Assembly (NCBI RefSeq): GCF_047663525.1
Contig: NC_092611.1
Coordinates: 8,035,001 to 8,099,000 of the forward strand
DNA from: Anas platyrhynchos
Lineage: Eukaryota; Chordata; Aves; Anseriformes; Anatidae
Length of the DNA: 64,000 nucleotides
Direction of reading: 5' to 3'
The position numbers and the translations under genes are program-made. A model generated the notes under the pieces. The model ran no database searches and was not told where the DNA came from. It was given only the letters and a program-made list of their open reading frames with translations. Within the stretch, counting starts at the first letter, position 1; every line of letters begins with the position of its first letter. Below, one piece after another: positions 12,401 through 25,040 of the stretch.

Positions 12401-15400
12401 AACCTAAGGGAGATGATTACTGGTCCTGGTAGCATGGTCTAACAGCAGCATTTATTGTGGGGGTATTAAGAAAGGAGATTCCACTCAGCAATCCTGAGTG
12501 GAAGGATGAGCAGCAGTCCTGGTGCACGTCCCTGGAAATCCAGACCTTCAGGAGGAAGGAACAAGATTCCCAGCAAAGGGAGCCTGTGAAGGACCACAGT
12601 TCTGGAATTGAATCGAGACAAAGCTGCTACACTTTTCTTGGACATGAGTCCGAGTGGGAGGTGTTTGGTACTGCCAATACATTTTTCCTCATACACAATT
12701 CTTCCACATGAGGTTGAACTGCTAAGCATTGACAGTGCATCTGTTAAGATTGGCTCTAGAAACTGAATGTTCTTGGGGAAAAAAAAAAAAAAGGAAACAC
12801 ACTGTGCTTGCCCTTCATCTTCCCAGCCATCCCGCTCGCAGTACCATGAAGAAAAGCCACGTGAAGCAGTCCACTTGCATACAAATGGCCTGAGAGTGGC
12901 AGTGTTTAAAGTGCTCCTCTGTGGGAAAGGTGCAGCGGGCTGACAAACAAGAAGTTCCCCAAGGATGAGGACGGTAACGCTCAGCTAAAGGGCAGCATGA
13001 CGTGGACAGGCTTGTTTCTACTGACAGGACAAGGCTTCAAGGAAAGCTCCCAGATTTTCTGCTGGACAAAGGCTCTTCTCAATACCTGAAATTCCTCTTA
13101 GATGTAAGGGGTTTCTTTATTTTATTAAAAACAACAACTGCATTTCTTTCCTACTTCTCACGGCAGATACCTTGGGTTTCTTCAGAAATACCCTGTACCT
13201 AGGGACAGGACCAGCTCCTCCTCACAGCACCCAGCAGATGGCTGTGGGGTCACCATGAACTACCAGTCCTGGAAGACGTCCCTGCACAAAGGGGAAGGTG
13301 ATGGTCCTCCAGGGTCACAAGAAAGGAAGAAAAAAAAAACAAAAAACAAAAAACAGAAAGGCCAATGTAACCCCCTCACTTGACTCCCTTTAATTGGTAA
13401 CCATCTGGTTTTGAGAACTGTCAACCAGCGCAGAGCATTTGGCAAGATTCCTCAGCTGCTGCTCTCCTAACTTCAGTTCTTCTTGGGAATCCTTTATGCC
13501 CCAAGAAGCCAAAAGAAAAGCAAAAGAGAAAGCACACGAGTGAAACTGAAGAGCAAAGGCAGTGTAATCTAGCAGACAGGGCAAGATATTCCTGAGTTCT
13601 GACGTGGAAGCAGAATGAACCACGAACAGCACTGGCCACTCAACAGTGGAGCCACCCACAGCGGAGGAACTGCAAGACCCCAAGTCCCATATTTCAAACA
13701 AGCTGCTAGAAACCCCTTGACACGTCCCAGAAGTCGGGCTGTCTGATCCAGCATTCTGGCCAAATTCCAACTGAAGCAATTCCCCTCGTATCTTTCTAAT
13801 TCCCCTCCTTCACTTCGGCTCCTTCCTCATCCAAACCACTGTGCAACTGCACTGGGTGCCTGCAGCCGAGTGCTCCACCCCAGGACAGGGATTGTCCACC
13901 AGGATGGACGAGGATTGCCTCGCTAAAACAAGTTTGTGGTTGACAAGAGCTGCAACACTTGATTGAGTCTGCCCCGATTCTGTCCTGAGGCCACGTTTTG
14001 TGACAGTGCTGGGAGCTGTCGAGCAGAAGAGGGCTGTTCTCCACCGAGGAGACTGCAGGTGCAGGAGGAGCATTTCACAGAGCTTGCAGACAGAGCAAAG
14101 CGCCGTGCTAATCGCTCTGCTCTGCAAGCTCCCGGCCTGCCTTGCCAGCCAAGTCACAGAAGTTCAAGTTAGCAGGCACGCTCTGCCAGTGTGAGGCTTT
14201 TCACTCTTTTCAGGGAATCAGCCGCACTGGTAGTAAAGCACAGTGACAGGAGCTGGGCTGCAGCACTTCTGCGAGCACGGCTTGCCTCATTAACATTCAG
14301 CACATGGCTCAAGCAGCTTTTAGATTACTCCTTCCTGACTCTGGGACCTCATGCGTGAGTCACACGCTTGCACATTTGCTTCTCCTGATCCCTGCAAGCC
14401 CCCAGCACATGGCAAACTCTGCTCTGAACAGTTCCTTTGATTTCCGCATGCACACAACCTTCATCTCGCTTTTGCTAAGCGGCAGAGTCCTCCCCTGCCC
14501 CCTGAACAGCATCGTGCTCACCTGGCTCACCACCTCCCTTTCTCACCAAGGCATTCAGATCTTGCTATACCCTCTCGTAAGCAGGTACGCTGCTTCGCAC
14601 TATGCCAACAAGGCTCAGCTGGTTCATAGACCTGTACAGTAGCAAAAAAGGAAAACTTTCCAACAAATCTCCACTGCTTTTCTAGTGGCTGGACCTTTGA
14701 GGCTACCACTTCAGCAAATCACAAAGTGTCCCTTTCTCAGGAGTAAGTGGTAACAGAAATTCTTCAGTATCCAGCCAGGTGAGAGCAGGCAAGGAGCTAA
14801 CACAATTTACTCAGCCACAGACCTTGCAGTCAGACTTCAGGAGAGCTGGAAAACAAAAAAGCTCAGGCAACTTGTCTAAAGATAAGTCACACTGGTAGCT
14901 GCACCACTCTTCTCACAAGTCCCAGAATCTCAGCCTGCTGCAGTCTGTTATGTGGGGACACTGAGTCTTGCACGACATCGATCTTGGATTAGCAAATTCA
15001 AAATCAGGATCTGCTCTCGGACTGATTGTTGTGTCCGAACATTCAAAATTCACCAATCGGTAGCTGACATCCAGTTACAGAGGTTTCAGGAAATAAAATT
15101 TCCTGAAAAAATCCATCATGAAAAAGTTTATTCTCATATTTAAGTCAGACGTGACATCAGGCTCCTGGGATAGGCACAATAACGTGAGGGCAGCATCGGG
15201 GCTATCACAAGGCAAAGAAGATACCTGAAGGACTCGAAGGATAGCCCTGACAGAGCCCCCAGGACACGGACTGCGCTACCCAGACACACAGCCAGGCACA
15301 TCAAGCATAACTTGACCAGAGAAAAGACCCCAGAGCTCCCAGGAGAGTTCTGTGCATGGGCAGCCACCAGCACAGCCAGTTCCTCTGCTGCTCGCAGAAA

Positions 15401-16255
15401 CCCGTATTCCTCCTCAAGCTCAAGTGACGCAAGAAAACCAAGGATTTGTCTGAGCAACAGACCACCGACAACTGCAGCAGGAGGGAGACAATGTCCCTTT
15501 AAATGTTACTAAAGTGTTGTCAATGGATCTGCCATGGTAGAAGAGTTAATCCCCCCCCAGCCCCTCTCAGCCACCGTGATGGGATAATTAGATGCGAGGG
15601 CTCTGCACAGATGATGCTCCAGTCGCTTAGCAACTAATGGTTTCCGTGGAAACGGCAAAGCGCAGCCTTCGGAGCAGTAAGTGAGCAGTGCAGCAGGGCA
15701 GGGAGAGATGCCTTCAGCTCCTGCACTGATCCTCTCCTCCAGAAGCACTCCGAGGCCTTGAGGTATTAGTGGAATGCGAAGGGGGTGCCTTAAAGATACA
15801 ACATCCCTGTTCCAAGCTGCGGCAAGAAGAAAAGGATTTTATTATTATTTTTTTTTTAGATGAAACTTCCAGTGGCACGGCCTCATGATCTCACCAACTC
15901 TCTCTCCACTAGCAAGAAGGAGGCTGAATCACACCGAACCGCCTTTTGCAGAGGCTTGTGCCCTAACGCTCTGGTTGGATGCTGCTGTAAGAAACCAGAC
16001 ACGACTCCAGCATCAGGCCTCACGTGCTGGGGTTGAGAGGTGAGGACACACACTGCTGGCTTCAGGTTCTTGGTGCTGTCTGGTAAGAAGCCATGTACAG
16101 GCATCCAGTTTAGCCCTGAACCTATAGGCAAAAAAAGCTTGCCTAGTGATTCTGCAGCTTTGCAATGCACACAAAGTTGTCACCGGCTATAAAACCTGAG
16201 GAGTGTCACCGCATGAACAGAAATCAGATTTATTAACCTTAGTTATATGCCCAAG
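9475..16255. other. long non-coding stretch
   Basis: No recognisable coding exon, RNA gene or full mobile element is visible in this 6.8 kb. It contains A runs (for example 12780-12791 and 13329-13350) and many short frames. It may be intergenic, or intron of the gene inferred to start on the minus strand. Confidence 0.5.
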
Positions 16256-16257
16256 TC

Positions 16258-16480
16258 TGTCACAGAATGGCTTGGATTGGAAGGGACCTTACAGATCCAC
16301 CCAGCCTGTACTCGTGTCTGGGACTGCCCCAACCCTTGCACTTGGCCTTGTTGAACCTCATCACGTTCATGAGGGCCAACTTCAGCCTGTCCAAGTCCCT
16401 TTGGATGGAGGGACACTGCTCATCAGCAGCCTCCACCTTGGCACAGAGCTGCGGCTGCTTCCTTCGCCGTGACACACTCC
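16258..16480 (-). mobile_element. CR1 LINE fragment, 3' end, minus orientation
   Basis: The sequence begins on the plus strand with cacagaatggcttggattgg, the reverse complement of a CR1 3' end. It continues with the equivalents of CR1 blocks on social lines 'ttgaacctcatcacgttcat' and 'tccaagtccctttggatgga'. The element is 5'-truncated near 16480. Confidence 0.9.
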
Positions 16481-16599
16481 CACTGCTTTATTACTGCTGA
16501 TCCCTGCGCAGCCACCATCCCACGGCTCCCAAGCACAACAGCCGTGACCTGAATCTCTCCTAAACTAAACGCTGCACACGCCGGCCGTGCAGCTGTGGT

Positions 16600-16765
16600 G
16601 TTTTAAGCTCAAAATGGAGGCCGGGCCACCCCGCCACCCGCCTCAGCTCCCGCCGGCGTAGGCCCGGGGCGCGGCCTCCGCCATGTTGGGGCCGGGCGGC
16701 GGCGGGCAGCGCCCCCTGGCGGCGGAGGCGGCCCCCGGGCGGGCGGCTGGGCCCTGCCCGCTCCC
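16600..16765. promoter_or_regulatory. isolated CpG island with YY1-like and CTCF-like motifs
   Basis: A sharp GC- and CpG-rich island sits in otherwise AT-rich DNA. It carries a YY1-type box (minus strand aacatggcggagg, around 16678-16690) and CGCCCCCTGGCGG at 16710-16722, which resembles a CTCF core. Both features are typical of housekeeping promoters. No exon can be tied to it with confidence. The candidate gene at 18.8-20.8 kb lies 2 kb downstream on the plus strand. Confidence 0.5.
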
Positions 16766-18829
16766 TGTCAGGCAGGGATCAAAGCAGAGGTGGTTTTAGG
16801 AGAAAAGCAGGAGCTTTTGGTTTAACTGTGTGGTGTAAAGAATCGGCAGCCCTAGGTTTATGTGCTACAGGTTGATTCTGTCAGTCTGATCGTGATCTGT
16901 CTCCCCGGCAAAGGCAGGCATGGCGAGATGGAGCTGAGGGGTTCTGATGCCTTGACCACAAATTGGGACCAACAGGTAAATTGGCCATTAATACAAACCA
17001 GTGGGATTGCGATTCAGCACAACAAGGGCCAAAACCAAACCAAGGCTCTGAACCGGTGTCAGGTGAATCCCCTTAATGCTCCCAAAATATCCGAGCATAC
17101 TCCCGGCTGTCCTCCCGCAGACATGCTCTTCCCAGGGATGATTTCTGAAAGCTGTAAAAAGAACTGCTTCCTGTAGTTTTCACAGACAAATTACTCCTTA
17201 AAGGAGTCTTCTTTTTTCCACATTAGAGCCTCACACATCGCCTTCCTTGCTTTTAAAAGGCCATGCCTGGCTGAAGGGGGAGCAGGTCAAGATACTTTAT
17301 CGCTATGCGGGGCTTAGCTACTTCAGAACTTTTTTTTACTCCAAAAATACTTAGGTTGTTCTAAGTTTGTTAATATAACCACATCCACTAACACTAATGC
17401 AAGTTTACTGAAGTACCAAAGGTTATGTGGGTAGGTGAGACATTAATCAAGAGTGTATACAGATAATCATGAGCTTCATGAATTACTACGCCTCAGCTGA
17501 TGCACGCTAAACACCATGCATACGCTGTGTGAGAGTTTCATTTCAAACAGAAAGGGGAAAGCAACTTTGTGGTACAACAGGTCAAGTGATAGGTAGTAAA
17601 TTATTAAACTATAGTAGTCGGATTGTTTGCAACATATCCCAAGTCAAACATCAGGCTCCGGTTTCAGGAAGGGGAAAGAGATTTTGATTGGGGCGCTCTC
17701 AAGCTTTTTATGAGGAAACCAAACCACCAAGCACATCTTGTTTATACCTCAAGGATCTGACAGGAAGCACGTCTGCCTTAAGGACTGAGCTCTTCACAGA
17801 AAGGTAGAAAAAGTTTTTGCAACTGTATTCTTTCACACCTACCAAAAGCAAAGCCATACTGGCTTGGTATTTAGGAAATACCTAATAAAAACTACGCAAA
17901 ACTTACTGCAGCATAGACTTTCAGGCCTGTTTTTTTTGAAGAGGCAAAGCCAAGCATGCAACATCCTCTCTACCCTTTGAATGTTACCTTTACAAGAAAA
18001 CCTGGTTTGGCGTTTGACTTATTTTTCAACAGCTTGCCTCAAAAGATGATAATAGTGACAGTAAACAGCACAGGAACACTTGGCCCAAAGCAATCCTGCA
18101 GCTGGGAAAAGCATCTTACCCATTTTTTTTAATCACCCACAAAAAAAAAATAAAAAAAAATCACACACTTGAGGCCAAACCTGTGATGAAAGGTTCACAG
18201 AATGCATTTTTAAGCTGAGATTCTCCCAGCATCATGATGCCAATGTTACGGTGCAACCTTTTTCAGCAATTGCCAAAACCAGCCTCTTTCTGCCACCCTG
18301 CAGACTGACAGCTTGTCCCTTAACAAGTCTGCAGCGATGAGCATAATCTGTGTGCTTCTACAAAATGGTCAACATGCGTACTGCATCTGAAATCTAATTT
18401 CCTGCTGATACAGGAAATATGTTAATTTCCTGCTGATACCTCCCCCCCCCCAGCTTTAGTAAAATGTAAGACACTAAAGCCCCCTTTAGGGCTTTAGTAA
18501 AATATAAGAACAGAAAACAGAGGAGCCTAGGAGGTGCTACCTCTTTTACTCTCAATCAGCTTGCTTACTCCACTAATATTAACTATTTAGTCATTGGAAG
18601 GGTCTTCAATAGGTATTTGGAAGTGTGAAACAGAGACGAGCCCTTCACTCACCCGTGTGATACCCTTTAAAAAAAAAAAATCACTCAGCATGCAGAGCAC
18701 TTCATGCTAGTAGAATTCTTTGTGCCGCTCTCAGAGATCTGACTGCACGTAGCATCTGAAGATTGCTTTGCAATAAAATGTACTTGAATTCTCAGAATAA
18801 GTCATTCTGGGAAAGCCTGCATTTAAAAA
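16766..18829. other. AT-rich non-coding stretch
   Basis: The DNA is AT-rich with A/T runs and no convincing exon. One short splice-bounded frame starts with ATG at about 16928 and ends at a CAG/gtaaat donor near 16975. It has no resemblance that I recognise. Confidence 0.45.
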
Positions 18830-19449
18830 ATGGCCTTGAAGACTGGGGTATGGCAGAACTCCAACTTGCCACCACTAAGGATCAGTTTCTCCAAGGTAAA
18901 GGTCGCACAGGGACTGATTGGCTAACTTTCTTTTAAAAAGATTTGTCTCCAAAACTCAGGTAAAAATCTAGTCTATAATTTACTAATTACGAGATTTTAT
19001 AAGTTAATAAAAAGACCATTTTATTTCAGTTCATGTTTAAAATGCAATGTTAGAAATTTCTTTTTGTGATTACGTGCAAAGTGTGCATCTCTCCTATTTT
19101 TTCCTGTACATACTCTTAACAGCATCTCCCTAAGAACCCAGTGTCTTCCCTTTAGCTGCCATCCGCGAGTCCTTATGCCCATAGCTAAGTCCCACTCTCC
19201 TGAAGCCCAAAGGAAGGAGAGAAATCTTGGTGTGCATGATGCAGGCCCTGGTCAGCCATTAAGCCAAAATTAGTATTTTCCCCATCCAACTTCTGTGTGT
19301 TGCACACCCTGGGAGAGAGAAGGATCTAAATCCTACTAACTCACCGCATTGTTTCTGGACTTACAGTCTCAACCAGCTACTGACGAGGAACTGAGCTCTC
19401 GCATGCTGAACTGGCAAGCTGACCCCTGTGGCATTACCCACAGAGGCTG
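18830..19449 (+). CDS. candidate first two exons of an unrecognised gene
   Basis: I do not recognise this gene. ATG at 18830 has A at -3 and G at +4 and follows an in-frame stop. It opens 22 codons (18830-18895, beginning MALKTGVWQN) ending in an AAG/gtaaag donor in phase 0. A second segment at 19367-19449 follows a ttacag acceptor, is open in the matching phase (it includes the residues LNWQADPCGITHRG) and meets a CTG/gtgata donor in phase 2. The phases fit together and the peptides are not low-complexity. The second donor is weak and I know no homologue. Chance open frames are the alternative. Confidence 0.25.
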
Positions 19450-19930
19450 GTGATATTTTTAGGGTATGGTATGGGAAAGAGGCTTTTATTTTGCTAAGCA
19501 GAGAGGCTGTGTCTAGACTGGAATTTTTCTAATCTTCAAGTCTGTCCCTCTCTCAAGGACAATGGTATAATTTCATAGCTGTGCCTGCTGATATACTTCC
19601 CTCCCAATACTACCTTTTGGGTAGATAAACTTGGGAAAGGAGTGCCGCTGAAGGGAGTAATTTACACTCTTCTACAGCTTGTCTCACTGAAAAGTAAAAT
19701 ATCAGAGCTGAGCACGGTTGTTTGGTCTAGCTGCAGTGGTGTGAGAACTCACAGCCATGCATGCTGTATGCAAACAATAAAAAAAAAAACACACCACTGC
19801 TGAGAGAGAGGAGAAGGCAACTGGCAATCCTCGCCTTGGAATCTGCATTCCATTAAGGCTGCTTCTGGACAGCCAGGTCTAGCAATGGTCAGGCAGCACC
19901 ACTGGAGCGACACTTTTCCTTCTCTTTTAG

Positions 19931-20124
19931 GACCTGATGCTCATCCTCACCTGGGGCTGCGGGTAAACCCCAGCCTGGGTTTGCCCTGGCATGGACTGAG
20001 CTGGATCCAACAGTCCAGTAGCCTCGGTCACTGCTGCCACAGGGACTTCCCCAAATACACTGGGGACTATTCTAATCCAGACTGTACTGGGGAGGATGTG
20101 CTGACATCCTTCAGCAAGGCTTAA
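19931..20124 (+). CDS. open segment after a good acceptor, possible exon of the same unrecognised gene
   Basis: After ccttctcttttag the frame stays open for about 63 codons to a TAA at 20124. It has varied composition and includes HRDFPKYTGDYSNPDC. Its entry phase (1) does not match the exon ending at 19449. It would need another upstream exon or a different splice form. The opposite strand also has an open frame here bounded by a donor-like CAG/gtgagg, so the coding strand is not settled. Confidence 0.15.
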
Positions 20125-20350
20125 AAGGAACGTAAGGGAACTGCTTAGGAAGTCCTAACTACCATACCTGCTTACCAATCCTGTAGGAAAACCAAGCTGG
20201 TTCAGCAGTTCTGTAAGCAGCTGCCTCCTGCTACAGCAAGGGACACTCGATGCCCAGAATCTGATGGCCAGGATGAGAGCACACAGTGCAGGAATAGAGG
20301 CTGAAATTTGCTTCATGGGTAGAACAAGGACAGCATAGCTATTAGCTCAG

Positions 20351-20789
20351 CGAGGTTATTTTTTCTATCACCCACTCAAGACCAGGCCTCTTGGCTGAGA
20401 CCAGGAGAAACAAATTAATTCAGGAAAGCACAGCACCTCCACTAGCAACAGGGCTGAGATCTGCCCAGCTTCCTATACAGTTCACCACACCTAGCTCCCC
20501 CCAAAACAAAACCAGCCATCTCTATTCCTCATTCCACCAAGGGCTAATATACCCATATCCTTTTTGCTCTTCCTCTCCCCAGCTTACAGAGAACGAAGGT
20601 GACTCATGTGCAGGCATCCCGTTTCCTCAGAAGATGCAGAATGGCAGCACGATTGTCCACGATACTGGACAATCAGATACCCCCACAAGCAGGTTGAGTC
20701 AGGAGACCACCAAGGAAGCATTCTTAAATGAACTTAACATAGCTAGAGAAGCCAGGCTAAATGAGAACAGAGTCCCTCGTTATGCTTAG
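20351..20789 (+). CDS. candidate terminal exon of an unrecognised gene
   Basis: The frame is open from an in-frame stop at 20343 to TAG at 20787-20789, up to 145 codons. Possible acceptors are agctcag before 20351, or the better pyrimidine-rich site ending accag before 20386. The last residues, including FLNELNIAREARLNENRVPR, look like an amphipathic basic helix and not chance sequence. A variant AATACA signal follows at 20791. If entered at 20351 the phase fits the donor at 19449. I cannot name a family. The segment lies just upstream of CENATAC on the same strand. Confidence 0.3.
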
Positions 20790-20959
20790 CAATACAATAC
20801 CTGCCAAATTAACATGGATTGGGGCTGACTGAGGCTCTAGTATCAGTGCCTGAGAGCTCATGATGCTCCAAATAACTATCACTGATTTCTCTCTGTATCT
20901 TCTGCAGAACTCACGGAACCTGTGTTTGGTCCCCGATTCCTTGTGGCTCCCTGCTTCTG

Positions 20960-21163
20960 GAACCTGTGCTAGCCTCTGCTTTCAAACCAAGCTACCGGGA
21001 TGGGGCAGAGGCACGGCCACATCCACCGAGGAGCCGCTCGGGGAGCCGCTGCCGGGGCAGCCCGGCGGCACGAGGCGGCAGCAGCGAGCCAAGCGAGCGC
21101 CTTTCGTTAACCGCAGCGGCTCCCCGCCTACCTCCTCCTCCTCCTCTTCCTCCCGTACCCGCC
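20960..21163 (+). promoter_or_regulatory. CENATAC promoter and 5' UTR CpG region
   Basis: GC and CpG content rises sharply from about 20990 and remains high through exon 1 of CENATAC. A (CTC)n-rich pyrimidine tract lies at 21128-21152, just before the start codon. I see no TATA box. The transcription start is not defined by sequence alone. Confidence 0.55.
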
Positions 21164-24036
21164 ATGGCGGTGCATTACTGCTCGCTGTGCCGCCGCACCT
21201 CCTTCACCGGCCGCCGCCACCTCTACAGCACCGGGCACCGGCGGCGGCTGCGGGAGGCGCTGGAGAAGCTGCAGGAGGAGGTGGGCGCGGGGCTGGGATG
21301 GGTGCGGGACCCTCCCGGTCCCCCTCTCGGTGCCCTCCTCACCGTGTTCCCGTCCCGTAGGTGGCGGCGGCGCAGGAGGTGCTGCGGGACGTGGTCGTGG
21401 TGCGGGAGGAGGCGGCGGAGCACGAGAGGAAGGTTTGGTGCCCCTGCTGCGGCCACGCCGTGCCCCGGGACTGGCGGCGAGGGGGGCTGGCGGTGCCGCA
21501 AGCCGGGCTCCTGCAGCACCTCGCCGGGTAGGGACTGGGAATGGGGCCGGGAACAGTGCTGGGAGGGCAGCGGGGGGGTGCTGGGGGCAGCCCCGCTGAT
21601 GGCAGCCCCGCAGCCCCGAGCACCGTCGGGAGACAGCGCGGTTCCTGCGGGAGAACCGGGCGGAGGCGGCGCTGCGGGAGCGCCTGGTGCTGTCGGAGGA
21701 GGACCGCGGGCGCTTGGCGGTGGTGCTCGCAGAGGCTCTGGGCAACTACGAGGAGCAAGAGGAGGAGCGCATCCAGCAGGTTTGGGGGTCAGGAGGGCGG
21801 TGGGACACCCCCTACCCTGCTGTCCCCTCTGCCACCACCTTGTTATCATCACGGCACTGCTCTCCCTGCAGATAGCAGCCAGCATCCGGGAGGCAGAGCG
21901 CAGGCAGCGGGACACGGTGCGGGCTGCCCTCCAGGTTGGTGCTGAGCCACTGCTTTGTGCTGGACCTGCTGCCCCCAGCTCCACCACAGCCCCCCCGAGG
22001 TAAGGATGCGATGGTGTGGGCAGCTGGTTACAGCCAGGACTGCCCTCCCTTGTAGCTTTCAGGGATTAACGTTCCTTAAAATCTAAACTATAGCAAGCAG
22101 CACATGCACAGAGAGTATTATCTCATCAACAAATTGGTACATAAGCAGGGACAGCCACAAGAAGCAAGCATGGTAACTTCTAAACACCTAATGTTCTCAT
22201 ACACCAAGAACACTCCTTTTTTTTCTTACTGGGAGGGTCCCTAACATGCACACAGTGTTATTTCTGACTCACCTCTCTTTGTGGCTCCTCTCTTTCAGGG
22301 ATTCCTCTCACAACACTGAGCAGCCTGGTCCAAGCAGCATGCAGACAGGACCCAACTTAAACTGGATGGAGTCAAGCCAGGCTTTGACCTTCATTGGCCA
22401 CCAGGTGGGGGCTGTTATCACCTGATTTTGGTAACCAGTGTGATTTAAACAGCTGCAAGTTCCACTAGCATGGGTTACAAAGCAAAACAAGGGGTTGCAG
22501 TTGCCCCAGTGAATCTCTGTTGCTGAAAAAGGCAACTTTGCAGTCAGGCAAGCGACTAGCTTGGAGTTTTAGTCAGCTAGCGTTAGCTTCAGTTTAAGAA
22601 AACATCCTTTAAAATACACTGTAAAAAAACAAACGCTCCTTTAGTGACAATGGAGAAGAGTCTCCCTCTTTCTGCACCAGGACTTGGTACTGGAAGGGAA
22701 ATTCTCAGGCACTTCTTGTGTACTGGAACACGCATGATGGGCAATCTTTGTTCAGAGATAATCTTGAAAGCATCAGTTTCTAATTAGTGCTTTGTGTTTC
22801 TCATGACAGGAAACAGAAGGGAAAGGAAATGTCCACACAGGTAAGTTGCCTGCTACTTGACTCCTTTACTTACTGTCCTACTGAAAACTCTTGAGTTAGA
22901 AGTGTAACAGGGAAAACTTAAAGCAATTTTGGAACAGTTACAAGGTGACCAACAGGTGCTCGTTTGCTAAAATACTGACATTCTAAAACAGGAGAAAACA
23001 CTTCAGTGCTATCAAAACTCCGTTGGCACTGCAGAGCCTGTGCACTGCTGCTGTGCAGACTGCATGGTTTTAGGTGCGATCTGTCATGGCCTTAACCAAG
23101 GCAGGCCAGCTTCTTCTTAAAAAATGAAAGAGAAGGACGAGCTGCAGGTACGGGGGAGAGGCGATACTCTTCTCTATCTCAAGCCAGGCACTTCAGGTAT
23201 CTTCAGTGGTTCCATACATTTTCCCTGACTTCTAGGTGCAAAACCTCCCTGGCTGACAGAGGAAGATGAAGGGGATGGAAGTGAAAAGCAAATTGGACCT
23301 TCGTATGAGGAATTTCTAAGGCAAAGTGAGCAGTTTGTACACATTTCAGTTAACTTTGAATTAATTCTGCACTAAAGAACCAAAAGGATTTCTTAAAACT
23401 ATCTGAATAAATTCTTTTAGAGGATAAGCAGAAATTGAAAAAGCTCCCAGCAGACCGCGTTGGTGCCAATTTTGACCATGCCTCTCAGACAGGCGACAGC
23501 TGGCTCCCTTCTTTTGGTCGGGTGTGGAACCACGGCAGGAGGTGGCAGTCCAGGTAAGTTTCGGGGTAGCATGAACTGATGCTGGGCTGTGGGTAAGCAG
23601 CTTCCTTCTTCTCATGGAGCAGCTTTTGGGGTAGTGAGTGTGCAGAGAAAACTTTCCCATGCAAAGGAAGGAATTACTTCACATAGCACTCAATCCAGAT
23701 GAAAATACACACACTAAGGTCTCTGTCTTGTCAGGGCCAGCTACCTTTCCAGCCTTGCATACCTGTGCTTTTACACATACCTGTTGCACTGGCACTTTAA
23801 TTCAATACACCGGACACCTGCGTCAACTAGCTGAAGACTGCTGGGAACCACAGTTCACTGAAATAACTGGAAAACTGAGGGAGCTTCTGTTCTAAAGTAT
23901 CAGGCATAGCACTGTCTTACTTGATAGATGAGGGAGCTTTCGTTATCTCTTTAAAGGCTGCTGCTTCCTGACATCTATGCTCTCTTTCAGGCATCAGTTT
24001 AGAGCTGAATCAGGGGAAAAGAAGAAGAAAAGGTGA
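21164..24036 (+). CDS. CENATAC: CENATAC (CCDC84), centrosomal AT-AC splicing factor
   Basis: Nine coding exons: 21164-21280, 21361-21527, 21614-21779, 21872-21999, 22299-22404, 22810-22840, 23236-23325, 23421-23553, 23991-24036. Phases close to give 327 residues; the human protein is about the same length. The start ATG has a strong context (gccATGG). The N-terminus holds a zinc-finger-like CSLC...H...H at residues 6-25 and a CPCC pair near residue 66. The C-terminus has the conserved [16 protein letters not shown] and [18 protein letters not shown] blocks and a basic end. The family is a nuclear component of the minor (U12) spliceosome and also supports chromosome segregation. The RPS25 gene lies tail-to-tail with it. 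An internal in-frame donor-like site at 21935 would shift the frame, so I use 21999. The recognition rests on remembered human sequence. Confidence 0.96.
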
Positions 24037-24368
24037 TGAGAAGAGGACCACAGAAGAAACCAAGCTCTGATCTTTGTGGAAAAGTAGGCTGTAGGTAGCT
24101 CTAGCTTTGCCAGTGCCACGTTTGACATCCATCCAGATGCCTCCAGTCCCCTGGAAGGCGGCCTGGCCACAGGGTAACACTGGGAGCTGAGCACTGTTGC
24201 TGAAAGCTACGTTGCAAGGGGCTGGTGCAGCAGATCCAGTCCTGTAAAGGATGTGCTGTGCATCCTGGCGTTGATTTCTGAAGTCAGACTGCACAGACAG
24301 CCATGCTGTAAGCTGTCAGTAAGCTCGGCTTATACAGCGTACACTACACATAGCGTGATACCTCTTTG

Positions 24369-24374
24369 AATAAA
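24369..24374 (+). terminator. CENATAC poly(A) signal AATAAA
   Basis: This is the first canonical hexamer after the stop codon at 24036, giving a 3' UTR of about 350 nt. Confidence 0.7.
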
Positions 24375-25040
24375 CTAAGCTTTTGAGAAATTAAAAAAAA
24401 TTATATCCTGTTAGTAGACCAACTGAAAGCCATTTCGGATACAGGGCTACTTCTAGCAACTGCTGTCCTATGCCTGTTGTTTTCATTTCACTTTTTGTGA
24501 CTTTAACACGTTATAGCTTTCAGAGAAAGGAAAAATCCACTTCTGCCTCATGTCAAGGCCAACTGTAATAAGTCCTCAGTAGAAGAAAGGCTGCCTCAAA
24601 AACTTTCCCTATGGGTAGTTATTCCTTCTAATTTAAAACAAATACTTTTACTTTATTCAGGGTTCCTTACCTACACTTCCCCTGGCCTGACTAAGGCTGT
24701 TTCCTTGTAGAGAAACGTGGTCATGGCTTGTTAGAGGGAATTTAAGTAATTAAAACACTATGCTACCCCCTTTTTACCTACAGTGCAAGAAATGGTTTTC
24801 AGTTTTCCTGAAATCATATCACCTACAGCAGCTATTGATGTTGAAAGTTCTTTCCCTTTCCCCACCATAAAAGAATTTTCATGGTAATTTGCAATGTCGT
24901 ATAAACGAAAAAAGCTTGGCAAAACCTGGCTGGAACAGGAATTTAACTTGTGACCCATCCCAGAATCCAACAGCAAGCACGTGTTAGTAATGAAAAATAC
25001 ACATTCTTGAGAAAGAAGCATGAAAAATTATTTTAATAAT

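Noticed and set aside
16862-17176. 104-codon plus-strand open frame after the 16.6-kb CpG island
   Set aside because: It has no recognisable domain. Only a short part near 16928-16975 is bounded by a donor, and I could not connect it convincingly to the segments at 18.8-20.8 kb.
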